Source: Cerasicoccus sp. TK19100 (GTDB lineage Bacteria > Verrucomicrobiota > Verrucomicrobiia > Opitutales > Cerasicoccaceae). Taken from it: DNA of 64,000 nucleotides. Both the position numbers and the translations under genes were made by a program. Below the pieces are notes generated by a model. That model had not been told where the DNA came from. It worked only from the letters and a program-made list of their open reading frames with translations, and searched no databases. Below are positions 41,599 through 50,735 of this stretch, one piece after another. The stretch covers positions 434,001 to 498,000 of the forward strand of contig NZ_JAPWDU010000003.1 of the NCBI RefSeq assembly GCF_027257155.1, in the 5' to 3' direction. Positions within the stretch are counted from its first letter, which is position 1, and each line of letters begins with the position of its first letter.

Positions 41599-43917
41599 AT
41601 GAGCGACGACGATAAGCGTAACGTTTCAAATGAGTCTGCCGGAAGTTACGGCGGTTATCAGGGGTATGGTTCCTATGGAAACTACGGCGGTGGCTACTAT
41701 TATGGTTATGGCTATAATTACGGTGGCTACGGCGGTAATGAACAAGGTCCTTCGCGTTCGATCAAAGATTATCTGGTTATTCTGCGTGAGCGTATCTGGT
41801 ATCTTGTTGTCACGTTTTTTATTATTTTTACCGCTACGTTGCTCTATACGTTCAACGTAACAGAGGAATATGTGTCGACCGCCACTATCCAAGTGTTGCG
41901 CGATGATCCAAAGATTCTTCAAGATGACATGGATGTCTTGGATAACTCAATTCGTGGGATTGAAGACTTTCAGACTCAAGTTAGCATTTTGCAGAGTGGC
42001 TCGCTAATTAGTGCGGTAGCAGATCGCATTAAGGATGAAGATCGTGCGATCTTCATGGCACCTTACAAGGACCAGTTTAGCCTTTCGGGACCGCTATCAC
42101 TAGAAGAGGTTCTAGCAAAAAACTTGTCTATAAGTCCGTTACGCATGACGTGGATTGTTGCAGTCTCATACATGCACCCGGATGCATCCATGGCTGCGAA
42201 GGTAGCTAATTACTTTGCGGATGAATACATAAATTATAATGTTAAACTTAACATTGAAACCTCGATGCGTGCGGTGGAAGATTTGCGCAATCGGGCAGAG
42301 CATCAACGACAAAAAGTCGAGGAGATACGTGAGGAGATCAATGAGTATCGTAAAAGGTTTAAACGGCTAGGATTTTCTCCTGAGGAAAATGCTGGGTTTG
42401 AAGCCCAGGAGTTGCTTTCTCTCAAAGCTGCAGTGATCGAAGATCAGCGAATGCTTTCAATGGCTGAGCGTCATTGGACATTGGTTCAAGAGTATCAGGA
42501 ATCTGGCAGACCATTATGGGACATTCCTTTTATTTCTGACATGCCGAGAATATCGGAACTCCTTTCCCAGCAATCACAACAGAACATCACGGTTGCCTCA
42601 TTGAAGAAGCGTTACCGCGATAAGCACCCTAGCATGATAGAGGCTGTGCGCGCTGTGGAAGAGACCACGAAGGAATTGGATAAGGCTGTGGCCTCGGCGA
42701 TTGAGAAAACGCGCATTTCTTATGAACAGGCCAAGAAGCAATTTGAAACAGCTAGCAATCGCTTGGCGGAAAAAGAGCTGGATATGATGGATCTTGGCGA
42801 AATCGCTGTGAAATACAACTCGATGACTGATGAGCTCGAAGTTAATAACTCGCTTTACCAAGCGATGATGGCCCGCTACCAAACCGAAATGGCGCAAGTG
42901 GCTTTGGTTACTGCTAATGCCCGCATTATCGATAAGGCTGCACCCTCCAGTAAGCCGGCCAAGCCCAAAATCTTTCTCAATCTGGTGATCGGGGTTTTCG
43001 GGGGCATCGTCTGCGGTGCTAGCCTCGTGTTCCTCATCGCAATCCTGGACGACCGGATTAAGAGCGCCTACGACATTGAGAACGCCGTTGGACTGCCGTT
43101 GATTGGCATTATTCCTCGCATCAAGCGCCTAAACTCTCCGGAAAAAGCACAAGCCGTGGCCTCCAATGCTGAGCGTCGGGTCACTGAGGCATTCCGGGCT
43201 ATTCACTCAGCGCTGAAGTTGAATGAGGCCAGTAAGAAGGCGAAGATTATTCTAACCACTTCGACTTCACCGTCCGAAGGTAAGTCCTTTGTGTCGACGA
43301 ACTTGGCCATCACATTTGCGATCCATGGTGAGCGCACGCTGATTTTGGATGGTGACTTGCGCATGCCGAATGTGGCCAAGTCGATGAATCTTGAGGATCG
43401 CACGGATGGCGTCGTGAAATATTTTGCCGGTGAGTGCTCACTGGATGACGCGATCATCACGGAGCTTTATCCCAACCTTGACGTATTACCTGCCGGCACC
43501 AAGGCAAAGAATCCCACGCAGATTCTTAACAGCCCGGACTTCGAGGCCCTGCTTGCCACTTTGAGTGAGCGTTATGACCGTATCTTCATCGATACGCCGC
43601 CGATCGCGGTGGTCAGTGACGTGCTTACGGTTCTGCCATTCGCTGACGGCATCATTTACGTCATCAAGTTTAATGCGGTTAAGCGCAAGACTGCCAAGTC
43701 GAACCTGCGCCGCATCATTGAGTCCAACACTCCAGTCTTTGGCGCGATCCTTAACCAGATCAGTGTCAACGTGGCCTCTTACTATTACGCCAATTATTAC
43801 GACAAGTCGTATGCTGGCTATTATGGCCATGATGAAGACGGTGATTCGTTGGACGTGCCGATCAAGCGAACCAGCAAGGCGCGATCTGAGGACGGGCAAG
43901 CGCTTCCCCGCAGTTAA
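41599..43917 (+). CDS. Polysaccharide co-polymerase with tyrosine autokinase domain (Wzc-like)
   Basis: The 772-residue protein begins with an unusual Tyr/Gly-rich region (about residues 12-50) before the first membrane helix near residue 70. A Wzz domain with coiled coil, the second membrane helix near residue 465, and a BY-kinase domain follow. The kinase has Walker A TSTSPSEGKSFVSTNLA (about 555-570), Walker A' LDGDLRMPN and Walker B IFIDTPP. A C-terminal tyrosine cluster (SYYYANYY, then YAGYYG) is the expected autophosphorylation site. It follows the Wza-like gene by 45 bases. The extra N-terminal tyrosines on the cytoplasmic side might also be targets. Confidence 0.95.
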   Translation: MSDDDKRNVSNESAGSYGGYQGYGSYGNYGGGYYYGYGYNYGGYGGNEQGPSRSIKDYLVILRERIWYLVVTFFIIFTATLLYTFNVTEEYVSTATIQVLRDDPKILQDDMDVLDNSIRGIEDFQTQVSILQSGSLISAVADRIKDEDRAIFMAPYKDQFSLSGPLSLEEVLAKNLSISPLRMTWIVAVSYMHPDASMAAKVANYFADEYINYNVKLNIETSMRAVEDLRNRAEHQRQKVEEIREEINEYRKRFKRLGFSPEENAGFEAQELLSLKAAVIEDQRMLSMAERHWTLVQEYQESGRPLWDIPFISDMPRISELLSQQSQQNITVASLKKRYRDKHPSMIEAVRAVEETTKELDKAVASAIEKTRISYEQAKKQFETASNRLAEKELDMMDLGEIAVKYNSMTDELEVNNSLYQAMMARYQTEMAQVALVTANARIIDKAAPSSKPAKPKIFLNLVIGVFGGIVCGASLVFLIAILDDRIKSAYDIENAVGLPLIGIIPRIKRLNSPEKAQAVASNAERRVTEAFRAIHSALKLNEASKKAKIILTTSTSPSEGKSFVSTNLAITFAIHGERTLILDGDLRMPNVAKSMNLEDRTDGVVKYFAGECSLDDAIITELYPNLDVLPAGTKAKNPTQILNSPDFEALLATLSERYDRIFIDTPPIAVVSDVLTVLPFADGIIYVIKFNAVKRKTAKSNLRRIIESNTPVFGAILNQISVNVASYYYANYYDKSYAGYYGHDEDGDSLDVPIKRTSKARSEDGQALPRS

Positions 43918-43931
43918 TTCTGCGGCGGGGC

Positions 43932-44924
43932 TTAGCGTTTGCTGGCGCGGCCTAGTCGATCCCGGATCGCGTTAGCGATTCCGGGGCCGGGCGGAGGCTG
44001 CTCGCAATGAATCGCCTGAATACCTTCGAGTGCATCCAAGGTGCGCAATAGGCTAAAGAGATTTTTGGCAACTTCAGGCAGTTCGCCGGATTCACTTAGC
44101 CAGTAGTCATGCTTACCGTCGGAAAATGGCGGGCGCTTAAGGTAAATACGAGCTTCTACCTCACTCACGCTCGGCAATTGGCCGGCGGGATGAAGCAGTA
44201 GACGCGTCGTCGGGCTGTAGTGCCGCTCCAACATGCCAGGGGCCAGGCTGCTATCGCTGGTTGGGGCAGGGAGCGATACTTCAACGCCGAGCACGGATTC
44301 AATCATCTCTTTGCCGATCGGTCCTGGGCGGAGTAGGATGGGTCTTTCTGGTTCGCGTAAATCGACAATGGTTGATTCTAGGCCACTTTCGCAAGGGCCA
44401 CCATCGAGAATATGCGGGCAGCGTTCATTCAGTGAATCACGAACGTGTTGAGCGGTGGTCGGGCTGATGTAGCCAAAGGGATTTGCGCTTGGCGCGGCGA
44501 GGTATAATTTACTGGCCTCCAAGAGCTTGCGCATGATGGGGTGCGCCGGGCGGCGGATGGCTACGCTGTCGCGATTGGCGGTGACCAAGTCGTGTACGCG
44601 CTCATGCTTGGGCAATACCAAAGTCAATGGACCAGGCCAGAACGCTTCATCTAGGCGTCGGGCGGCGGTCAGTTGAGACTCATTGAGCTGTGTCAGGTCG
44701 TGCAGCTGGTCGAAATCGTGGAGGTGCACGATCAGCGGATCAATGAATGGCCGGCTCTTAATGGCGAAAATTTGGCGAACGGCAGCCTCATTCATGGCAT
44801 CTCCCGCCAGGCCATATACGGTTTCGGTAGGTACGGCGACGCAATGGCCGGACTGTAGTAGCTGGGCCGCTTGCTGGATCCCGGCCTCGCTGCCGGAGAT
44901 GAATGCTGGGAGGGCTGCGTCCAT
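43932..44924 (-). CDS. L-threonylcarbamoyladenylate synthase (Sua5 type)
   Basis: The enzyme makes threonylcarbamoyl-AMP for the t6A modification of tRNA. The 330-residue protein has the YrdC/TsaC domain (GHCVAVPTETVYGLAGDAMN, AIKSRPFIDPLIVHL) and the C-terminal Sua5 domain (LAPGMLERHYSPTTRLLL onward). It is thus the longer Sua5 form. Its ATG at 44924 lies right after the T run of the rpsR terminator, leaving no room for a ribosome-binding site. It may be read from an mRNA that escapes termination, or leaderless. Confidence 0.94.
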   Translation of the reverse strand: MDAALPAFISGSEAGIQQAAQLLQSGHCVAVPTETVYGLAGDAMNEAAVRQIFAIKSRPFIDPLIVHLHDFDQLHDLTQLNESQLTAARRLDEAFWPGPLTLVLPKHERVHDLVTANRDSVAIRRPAHPIMRKLLEASKLYLAAPSANPFGYISPTTAQHVRDSLNERCPHILDGGPCESGLESTIVDLREPERPILLRPGPIGKEMIESVLGVEVSLPAPTSDSSLAPGMLERHYSPTTRLLLHPAGQLPSVSEVEARIYLKRPPFSDGKHDYWLSESGELPEVAKNLFSLLRTLDALEGIQAIHCEQPPPGPGIANAIRDRLGRASKR

Positions 44925-44950
44925 AAAAAAAGCGCCATATGGCGCTTTTC
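44925..44950 (-). terminator. Rho-independent terminator between rpsR and the Sua5-type gene
   Basis: On the minus strand AAAAGCGCCATATGGCGCTTTTTTT is a perfect stem followed by seven Ts. It starts 31 bases after the rpsR stop, and the T run abuts the next ATG. Confidence 0.88.
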
Positions 44951-44980
44951 GAGGGTTTCGGGTTTTCTAGGCCGACACGC

Positions 44981-45172
44981 TTACTTCATCAGAAGCATGT
45001 TGCGCGCGCGCTTGATGGCCTTGGTGACGCGGCGCTGCTGAAGGGCGGTGAGTCCAGTAATACGACGTGGAAGAATCTTACCCGTGTCAGTGACATAACG
45101 GGAAAGTTGTTCGACATCATTGAAATCGAAATCCAGCGGCGTGCGGCTTTGCTTTTTTGCTTCTTCGCTCAT
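44981..45172 (-). CDS. rpsR: 30S ribosomal protein bS18
   Basis: The 63-residue protein contains the bS18 core: [20 protein letters not shown], then [20 protein letters not shown], with the typical ending ARNMLLMK-like. It is short at the N-terminus compared with E. coli (75 residues). ATG 45172 matches the family's usual start. It is not in the common rpsF-ssb-rpsR-rplI order: the upstream gene is on the other strand. Confidence 0.96.
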   Translation of the reverse strand: MSEEAKKQSRTPLDFDFNDVEQLSRYVTDTGKILPRRITGLTALQQRRVTKAIKRARNMLLMK

Positions 45173-45407
45173 GGTGATAAATTGGAAAACGTCCCAGCAA
45201 AGCGTTTTCAATAGGCATTGCAAGGAAAAATTTAAACTCCCTTTGCTTAACTTTAGGCACTAATCACTAGCTTAAAATAAGCTCCCTTCAAATGTGGAAG
45301 CTTTACTCCTTTCATTTAATCTCGCTAACATGCGTAATTGCTAGTCAATTCGTGCAACCACCATGGTGCTACCTGAGCCATCGAGTTAATATTCAACGAT
45401 AACGACG

Positions 45408-46352
45408 ATGATGAAACTACTGTCTAAATCTAACCACGTATTATTGGGTAAATTAATCAGCGCATTGCCGCTGTTGGTTGTGGTGGCACCGTTGCACGGT
45501 GTGGTCTACTCTTATTCGCTGAATACATCGGGTGCGGGTTGGCTCGATCAGCATAGCTTGCCGGTTATTGGAGACGAGGCCTGCGTGCCCACTTCAGCGA
45601 CAAACGCCATGACCTACCTGCAAAGCGTGGCACCCGGTTATTTGGGGACTTCGCTGACGGGAAGTAGTTACACGGATTGGACCAACGCCGCGCTAACGGT
45701 GGCTGGCCCTAATTATTTAAACACTTCGGCGAGTGACGGCACCGACCTTGATTATCTTCCGCAAGCGATAGATAAGTATATTCGCCAGGACAATGGCTTC
45801 ACTGGTGTGCAATTGAGCGGCGTGTTGCCATCTGATATCTGGGTAGACTCACCATTTACGAAACCCAGCTACATTACCGATGGGGTGCCGTTGGCTAGCT
45901 ACTTTCTAGACGCTATCATGAATGGCGCGGCAACGATGTTTTCCATTCAATACACGGATGCGCAAGGTGGTGGCGGCCATGAGCTTTTCGCGACAGGCAT
46001 CGATTGGAATGACGCCAACAACGACGGCATCGCTCAGGAGTCCGAGAGTGCGATGCTTCACTTTATCGATCCACTGGATCCGGCATTATATGATGGCAGC
46101 GGTTCTCCCTCTTCCGGCCCGAGGATCACCAGTGGCAGCTTTCACTATGACGAAACGGATGAGGTGCTGCGATTCTCCTACTCCCAGTATACGGGCGGGC
46201 TTCCCTATGATGGCAGCGAATATGGTGATGTGATCGATAGCTACATCGTTGGTGCCTTCACCATGCAGGTGCCGGAACCGAGCGATTACGCGATCATCGC
46301 TGGCGCGCTTGCTTTGGCCGGCGCGATGATTCGCCGCCGAATGCAGGCTTAG
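45408..46352 (+). CDS. PEP-CTERM protein with possible C39-like cysteine-peptidase features
   Basis: The 314-residue protein has a signal peptide (residues 1-31) and a C-terminal PEP-CTERM signal (VPEPSDYAIIAGALALAG followed by RRR), which marks exosortase substrates in exopolysaccharide producers. The mature start holds DEACVPTSATNAMTYLQ, resembling the catalytic Cys motif of papain-like C39 peptidases. GGHELFATGIDWND about 120 residues later could supply the His and Asp. This reading is only partial evidence: the spacing and general look fit, but no family search was possible. It might equally be an adhesin or an inactive relative. Confidence 0.8.
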   Translation: MMKLLSKSNHVLLGKLISALPLLVVVAPLHGVVYSYSLNTSGAGWLDQHSLPVIGDEACVPTSATNAMTYLQSVAPGYLGTSLTGSSYTDWTNAALTVAGPNYLNTSASDGTDLDYLPQAIDKYIRQDNGFTGVQLSGVLPSDIWVDSPFTKPSYITDGVPLASYFLDAIMNGAATMFSIQYTDAQGGGGHELFATGIDWNDANNDGIAQESESAMLHFIDPLDPALYDGSGSPSSGPRITSGSFHYDETDEVLRFSYSQYTGGLPYDGSEYGDVIDSYIVGAFTMQVPEPSDYAIIAGALALAGAMIRRRMQA

Positions 46353-46615
46353 TCGGCCTTGGGCCGGTAAAATGCCGCGGTCTTGCCGACACTGCCCACG
46401 CACTCGCTGTCCGTGCGTTGCTCGATATCCGCGATGGCGGTCTTGATGCCCTCGCGGTCGAGGACGAACTTCACCTTCACCAGCTCGTCGCGCTTGAGCA
46501 GTTGATCCAGCTCGGCGATAAGGGTGTCGGTCAGGCCCTGCTTGCCGACATGGACGCCGGCAGCCAGTCGTTGGGCGACGCCACGGAGGTGTTTCTTTTC
46601 TGCGGAATTGAGCAT
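46349..46615 (-). CDS. yhbY: YhbY-family RNA-binding protein (CRM domain)
   Basis: The 88-residue protein contains the CRM pattern: LRGVAQRLAAGVHVGKQGLT (GxxG loop), then LLKRDELVKVKFVLDREG and a C-terminal SVGKTAAFYRPK. YhbY binds pre-50S ribosome particles. ATG 46615 gives the usual N-terminus (SAEKKHLRG); the longer frame lacks similarity. It ends tail to tail with the PEP-CTERM gene, overlapping four bases. Confidence 0.95.
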   Translation of the reverse strand: MLNSAEKKHLRGVAQRLAAGVHVGKQGLTDTLIAELDQLLKRDELVKVKFVLDREGIKTAIADIEQRTDSECVGSVGKTAAFYRPKAD

Positions 46616-46725
46616 GTTTGTGTGAGTATAAAACAGGAAGATCGGGCTTTCGACAAGCTCAGGCCTCGGAAGAACGGGCAGCCGACGCAATGTTATTCTC
46701 CGAAGTGGACTTGGCTTACCCGAAT

Positions 46726-47133
46726 TTAGGGCTGTTCATTAAACGGGGGAAGCAGCTTCTTAGCCCTTGGGAAGATATAGATGCCCCAATAGCCGGAGAG
46801 CAGGCAGCAACAGGCTCCGAACAGCACAAATAGCCGGATGTCCCCCAAGGCGATCGCCAAGCCGGCATAGACGATGACGAGCGCGAGAACTGGCCGAAAG
46901 ATTCCCGGGTGCCCGGCATTGAGTAGCGCTCGCCGACGTTTACTTTCTTGGTAGTTGATGTCCTCATCCCCGTTTAGGCCCAGGGTAGAGTAAGTGACGA
47001 CGGCGGGCACCGACGCTAACGCGCAAAGGATAAAGAGCGCCGCCACCTGACCCATCGTCGAGATCGCCGGAAGCAGGGCGATCAGGGTGATGCACAAACC
47101 CAGGACTAAGCAGAAGTAACCGTATGCTTTCAT
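46726..47133 (-). CDS. Hypothetical membrane protein
   Basis: The 135-residue protein has four hydrophobic segments (about residues 4-23, 26-46, 79-97 and 101-121), with a basic/polar loop GDEDINYQESKRRRALLN between the second and third. A short basic tail follows (FPRAKKLLPPFNEQP). I do not recognise the family. It lies between yhbY and the STAS-like gene on the same strand, separated from both by more than 100 bases. Confidence 0.75.
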   Translation of the reverse strand: MKAYGYFCLVLGLCITLIALLPAISTMGQVAALFILCALASVPAVVTYSTLGLNGDEDINYQESKRRRALLNAGHPGIFRPVLALVIVYAGLAIALGDIRLFVLFGACCCLLSGYWGIYIFPRAKKLLPPFNEQP

Positions 47134-47237
47134 TGCGCGTTAAACTGGTTGTGCGCGATTATGCCAGCAACGGATGCTTAGTCGCGAGAAAGAAATGGGC
47201 ATGGGTTAAGGCAAATGCTTAGCGGGCTCCAGCAGCG

Positions 47238-47642
47238 CTATTTTTTAAATGCCTGTTCTTCGAAATGGGCGACAGCGTCGGCCTCGGTTTCAAAATATTC
47301 ATGCTGTGCGATATTCAAGACTTGCCGAATATGAGGGCTCACGGGGGAGCATACTGCGGCGTCACCTCCCTTGTTGTTAAGGTGTTTTGTTAGAGCACGA
47401 ATCAAGACTGGGCCATTATCAGTATAAATTTTCAGGCCGCAGAGGTCGGCAATGATCCAATCGAACTCCCAGGCCTTTCGTATTAGGTATTGTTCGACGT
47501 GACCGGTTTCGTTCTCTTCAAATCCCCAAAATTCGCCGTGTAATTTGATTCGCAGGTACGCTAATCCTCTAGGCGATTCAGATGGATATTCTTCCACACC
47601 CAAGTAGCAGCGGGTGTTGTCTTTGATGCGGAAGATTTCCAT
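47238..47642 (-). CDS. STAS-like protein downstream of alaS
   Basis: The 134-residue protein resembles anti-sigma-factor antagonists in its second half: DWIIADLCGLKIYTDNGPVL, then GGDAAVCSPVSPHIRQVLNI and EYFETEADAVAHF. In a normal STAS domain the sequence DSSG carries a phosphorylated Ser; here it reads TDNG, so this Ser is missing and phosphorylation control probably lost. The gene starts nine bases after the alaS stop and is likely co-transcribed with it. Its partner is unknown. Confidence 0.7.
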   Translation of the reverse strand: MEIFRIKDNTRCYLGVEEYPSESPRGLAYLRIKLHGEFWGFEENETGHVEQYLIRKAWEFDWIIADLCGLKIYTDNGPVLIRALTKHLNNKGGDAAVCSPVSPHIRQVLNIAQHEYFETEADAVAHFEEQAFKK

Positions 47643-47651
47643 CAGGTTGCT

Positions 47652-50477
47652 TTACGCCACCACTTCCTTCAGCGCGCCGTCGAGGGCTGAGGCGTCGGAG
47701 CCGCCGCCCATGGCGAAGTCGGGCTTGCCGCCGCCTTTGCCGCCAAGCTTGGCTGTCAGGTCGCGGATGATGTCACCCGCCTTGTGGCCGGCTGCGATGG
47801 CTTCGGGGGAGCAGAGCGCGAGCACCGTCACCTTGGGGCCGAAGACGCCGCCAAGGATCACTACGCTCGGGCCGAGCTTTTTCTGGAGGTCCACGCCGAG
47901 GCCGCGCATGTCGTTCGGGTTTGCTACGGAGACCTTGCCAGCGAGCCACTTCAGGCCGTCCTTTTCCACGGCGGTGTCGATCAGGTTGCCGCCTTGGGCT
48001 GCGGCCTGTTTCTGCTCCATGGCGCGGAGCTGCTTCTCCAGATCCTTGTTCTGGTTGAGCAGTTTTTCGAGGCGCTCCTCGATCTCGGCCGGTTTGCAGG
48101 AAAGCTTGTTGGCCATGTGGTGGAGCTCGGCAAAGTTCTGCGTGGCCAGCTCGAAGGCGGACTCACCGCAGACGGCCTCAATGCGGCGCGTGCCAGCGGC
48201 GATGGCCGACTCGTGCTTGATCTTGAACAGGCCCAACTCACCGGTGGCGCGCACGTGGGCACCGCCGCAAAGTTCCTTGGAGTAGCCGCCGATGTCGACC
48301 ACGCGGACCACGGAGCCATACTTCTCGCCGAAGACCGCGACGACGTCGTCGGGCTTGTCGGAGAAGGGCACCTCGAACCAGTTGACGCCGGCGTTGGCGA
48401 TGATCTGCTCATTGACCATGCGCTCGATCTGGGCGAGCTCGTCCGGCGTGATTGCGGCGTGGTGGCGGAAGTCGAAGCGCAGGTGGTCGGGCGCGACAAG
48501 CGAGCCCGCCTGCTGCACATGGTCGCCCAGCGTTTCGCGCAGGGCCCAGTTGAGCATGTGCGTGGCGCTGTGGTGGCGCTGAATCTTGCGGCGGCGGGCA
48601 ACGTCCACATCCATGGTGACGTGGCTGCCGACCTTCTCCTCATAATTGCCCTTGGCGACTTGATGTAGGTGGTGGCCAACGCCGTCGGTGATGGTGTCGG
48701 TCACGGCGACCTTGGTGCCATCGGCAAAGGTAATGGTGCCGGTGTCGCCCTTTTGACCGCCCATCTCGGCGTAGAACGGGCTCTGCGCGGTGACGAGGAA
48801 GTCTGAGTCGTCGCCGCTGAAGGTGCCGACCAGCTCGGTGGTGAAGCCGGTCAGGTCATTCAGGTCAAAGCCGGCAAACTGCGTGCTGTGGAGCTTTTCG
48901 TCCTGGTCGACGACGCTGACGATGGTCTTGACCTGGGCCTTGCGCGCGCGATCGCGCTGCTTTTCCATCTCGGCCTCGAAGCCGACAAGGTCGATCACGA
49001 GGTTACGCTCGCGGGCGAGTAGCTCGGTCAGGTCGAGCGGGAAACCGTAGGTGTCGTAAAGCTCGAACGCCTCGGTGCCGTAGATGACGCCGTTGGACGG
49101 GCCTTCGTAGAGGCGCTTGATCTCGGCAAGGTCGCTGTGGCCGTAGCGTTCGGCGTAAATGGCGTCCACATCACCGTCTTCCCCGGCTTCTTTTTGGATG
49201 TCGGCAATGATGCCCTCGAAGTGTTCGAGATCGCGGACCAGGGCGCGGTCGTTGATGCGGTCAAAGAGCTGGAGGCCGCGGTCGATGGTGCGGTCGAAGG
49301 ATTTTTCCTCACCGGCGATGACCTCGCGAATGACGTCGCGGCGTTTCTCCAGTTCGGGGAAGAAGGGGCCCATCTTGTCGACGAGCGGGTCGACGAGCTT
49401 GGTGAAGAAGCCGGGCTTGAGGTCCAGACGGCGTCCAAACATCACCGCGCGGCGCAGGATGCGGCGCAGTGTGTAGTTGCGGTCGGCGTTGCCGGGCAGA
49501 ATGCCATCGGCGATCGAGAAGCTGAGCGTGCGGATGTGGTCGGCGAGCACGCGGAAGATGACGTCGTTCATCTCCTCGCCGGACAGGTCGTCACGGTTCT
49601 CCGGCATGGTGTAGCCGTAGCTGCGGCCGCTCATGTTGGAGATGTGCTTAAAGATGTCCAGGAACAGGTCGCTGTTGTAGTTGCTCGGCGGCTGCGAGTA
49701 GTCCGTAAAATTCTTGGTCGTGGCGATGATCCCGGCCACGCGCTCAAAGCCCATGCCGGTGTCGACGTGGCGCTGCTTCAGCGTCTTAAAGGAACCGTCG
49801 GCCTCGGCGTTGAACTGGATGAAGACGAGGTTCCAGATCTCGATGCAGTAGGGGCTGTCGGCGTTGACGAGCTTGCCCTGCGTGTCGCCGGCGGGCGTCA
49901 GGTCGATGTGGAGCTCCGAGCAGGGGCCGCAGGGGCCGGTGTCGCCCATCATCCAGAAGTTGTCCTTCTTGTTGCCGTTGAGGATGTGGACCTTGGGATC
50001 GAGGCCTTCCTTTTCGAAAATGGCGGCCCAGTGGTCGTAGGCTTCCTGGTCGAACTCGGCCGGATCGCCCTCGCCGGGCTGGTAAACGGTCGCGTAAAGG
50101 CGCTCCTTGGGCAGGCCCCAGACGTCGGTCAGCAGCTCCCAGGCCCAGGCGATGGCTTCGGCCTTGAAGTAGTCGTTAAACGACCAGTTGCCAAGCATCT
50201 CAAAGAAGGTGTGGTGGTAGGTGTCGAAGCCGACGTCCTCCAGGTCGTTGTGCTTACCACCGGCGCGGATGCACTTCTGGGTGTCGGCCGCGCGTGGCCA
50301 GGGGGCCGCTTGTTCGCCCAGGAAGTAGGGCACGAACTGGTTCATGCCCGCATTGGTGAACTGCAGGTTCGGGCTGCTCGGCATAAGCGATGCCGAGGGC
50401 ACGATCTGGTGCTCCTTCGATTTGAAGAAATCGAGGAACGACTGGCGGAGTGCGGCGCTGTCCATCATCTGACTCAT
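47652..50477 (-). CDS. alaS: Alanyl-tRNA synthetase
   Basis: The 941-residue enzyme charges tRNA-Ala. It contains the class II aminoacylation core (FTNAGMNQFVPYFLGE; HHTFFEMLGNWSFNDYF), the tRNA-recognition region, the editing domain with the zinc-ligand motif HSATHMLNWALRE and the CGGAHVRATGELGLFKI block, then the C-Ala coiled region and a Gly-rich end (LGGKGGGKPDF). It is 65 residues longer than the E. coli enzyme, without an obvious foreign insert. The start could be one of three nearby Met codons. ATG 50477 is taken as the outermost. Confidence 0.97.
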   Translation of the reverse strand: MSQMMDSAALRQSFLDFFKSKEHQIVPSASLMPSSPNLQFTNAGMNQFVPYFLGEQAAPWPRAADTQKCIRAGGKHNDLEDVGFDTYHHTFFEMLGNWSFNDYFKAEAIAWAWELLTDVWGLPKERLYATVYQPGEGDPAEFDQEAYDHWAAIFEKEGLDPKVHILNGNKKDNFWMMGDTGPCGPCSELHIDLTPAGDTQGKLVNADSPYCIEIWNLVFIQFNAEADGSFKTLKQRHVDTGMGFERVAGIIATTKNFTDYSQPPSNYNSDLFLDIFKHISNMSGRSYGYTMPENRDDLSGEEMNDVIFRVLADHIRTLSFSIADGILPGNADRNYTLRRILRRAVMFGRRLDLKPGFFTKLVDPLVDKMGPFFPELEKRRDVIREVIAGEEKSFDRTIDRGLQLFDRINDRALVRDLEHFEGIIADIQKEAGEDGDVDAIYAERYGHSDLAEIKRLYEGPSNGVIYGTEAFELYDTYGFPLDLTELLARERNLVIDLVGFEAEMEKQRDRARKAQVKTIVSVVDQDEKLHSTQFAGFDLNDLTGFTTELVGTFSGDDSDFLVTAQSPFYAEMGGQKGDTGTITFADGTKVAVTDTITDGVGHHLHQVAKGNYEEKVGSHVTMDVDVARRRKIQRHHSATHMLNWALRETLGDHVQQAGSLVAPDHLRFDFRHHAAITPDELAQIERMVNEQIIANAGVNWFEVPFSDKPDDVVAVFGEKYGSVVRVVDIGGYSKELCGGAHVRATGELGLFKIKHESAIAAGTRRIEAVCGESAFELATQNFAELHHMANKLSCKPAEIEERLEKLLNQNKDLEKQLRAMEQKQAAAQGGNLIDTAVEKDGLKWLAGKVSVANPNDMRGLGVDLQKKLGPSVVILGGVFGPKVTVLALCSPEAIAAGHKAGDIIRDLTAKLGGKGGGKPDFAMGGGSDASALDGALKEVVA

Positions 50478-50735
50478 GGGAAAAGCGGAGACAATGTCAG
50501 GCGTTGGCGCGTGATTAAAGTCTAAAGATTGGGTGATTGTCGGGGGGTGTATCTGGAAATTAAGCCGAATGGCGGCAGGCTAGGGAGAGTGGCGGACTAC
50601 GGGGTTGACCCTGGGTGCGACAGAATTATCAATATAAGTAGTTTACCCACCCCCTGATTCGCCATTTCCCTCACGCACGAACAAGTCTCCCAATTCTGCC
50701 GAGCTTCGGAAGCACTGCTGAAGCCGGACCTCGGC

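Noticed and set aside
46648-46668. TTTCGACAAGCTCAGG-like sequence
   Set aside because: This short repeat is widespread in bacterial genomes, and one copy carries no local meaning.
49137-50525. A 462-codon open frame antisense to alaS
   Set aside because: It lies wholly over the conserved synthetase core, and its product is repetitive and rich in Val, Gly and Asp, as expected from reverse reading of a GC-rich gene.
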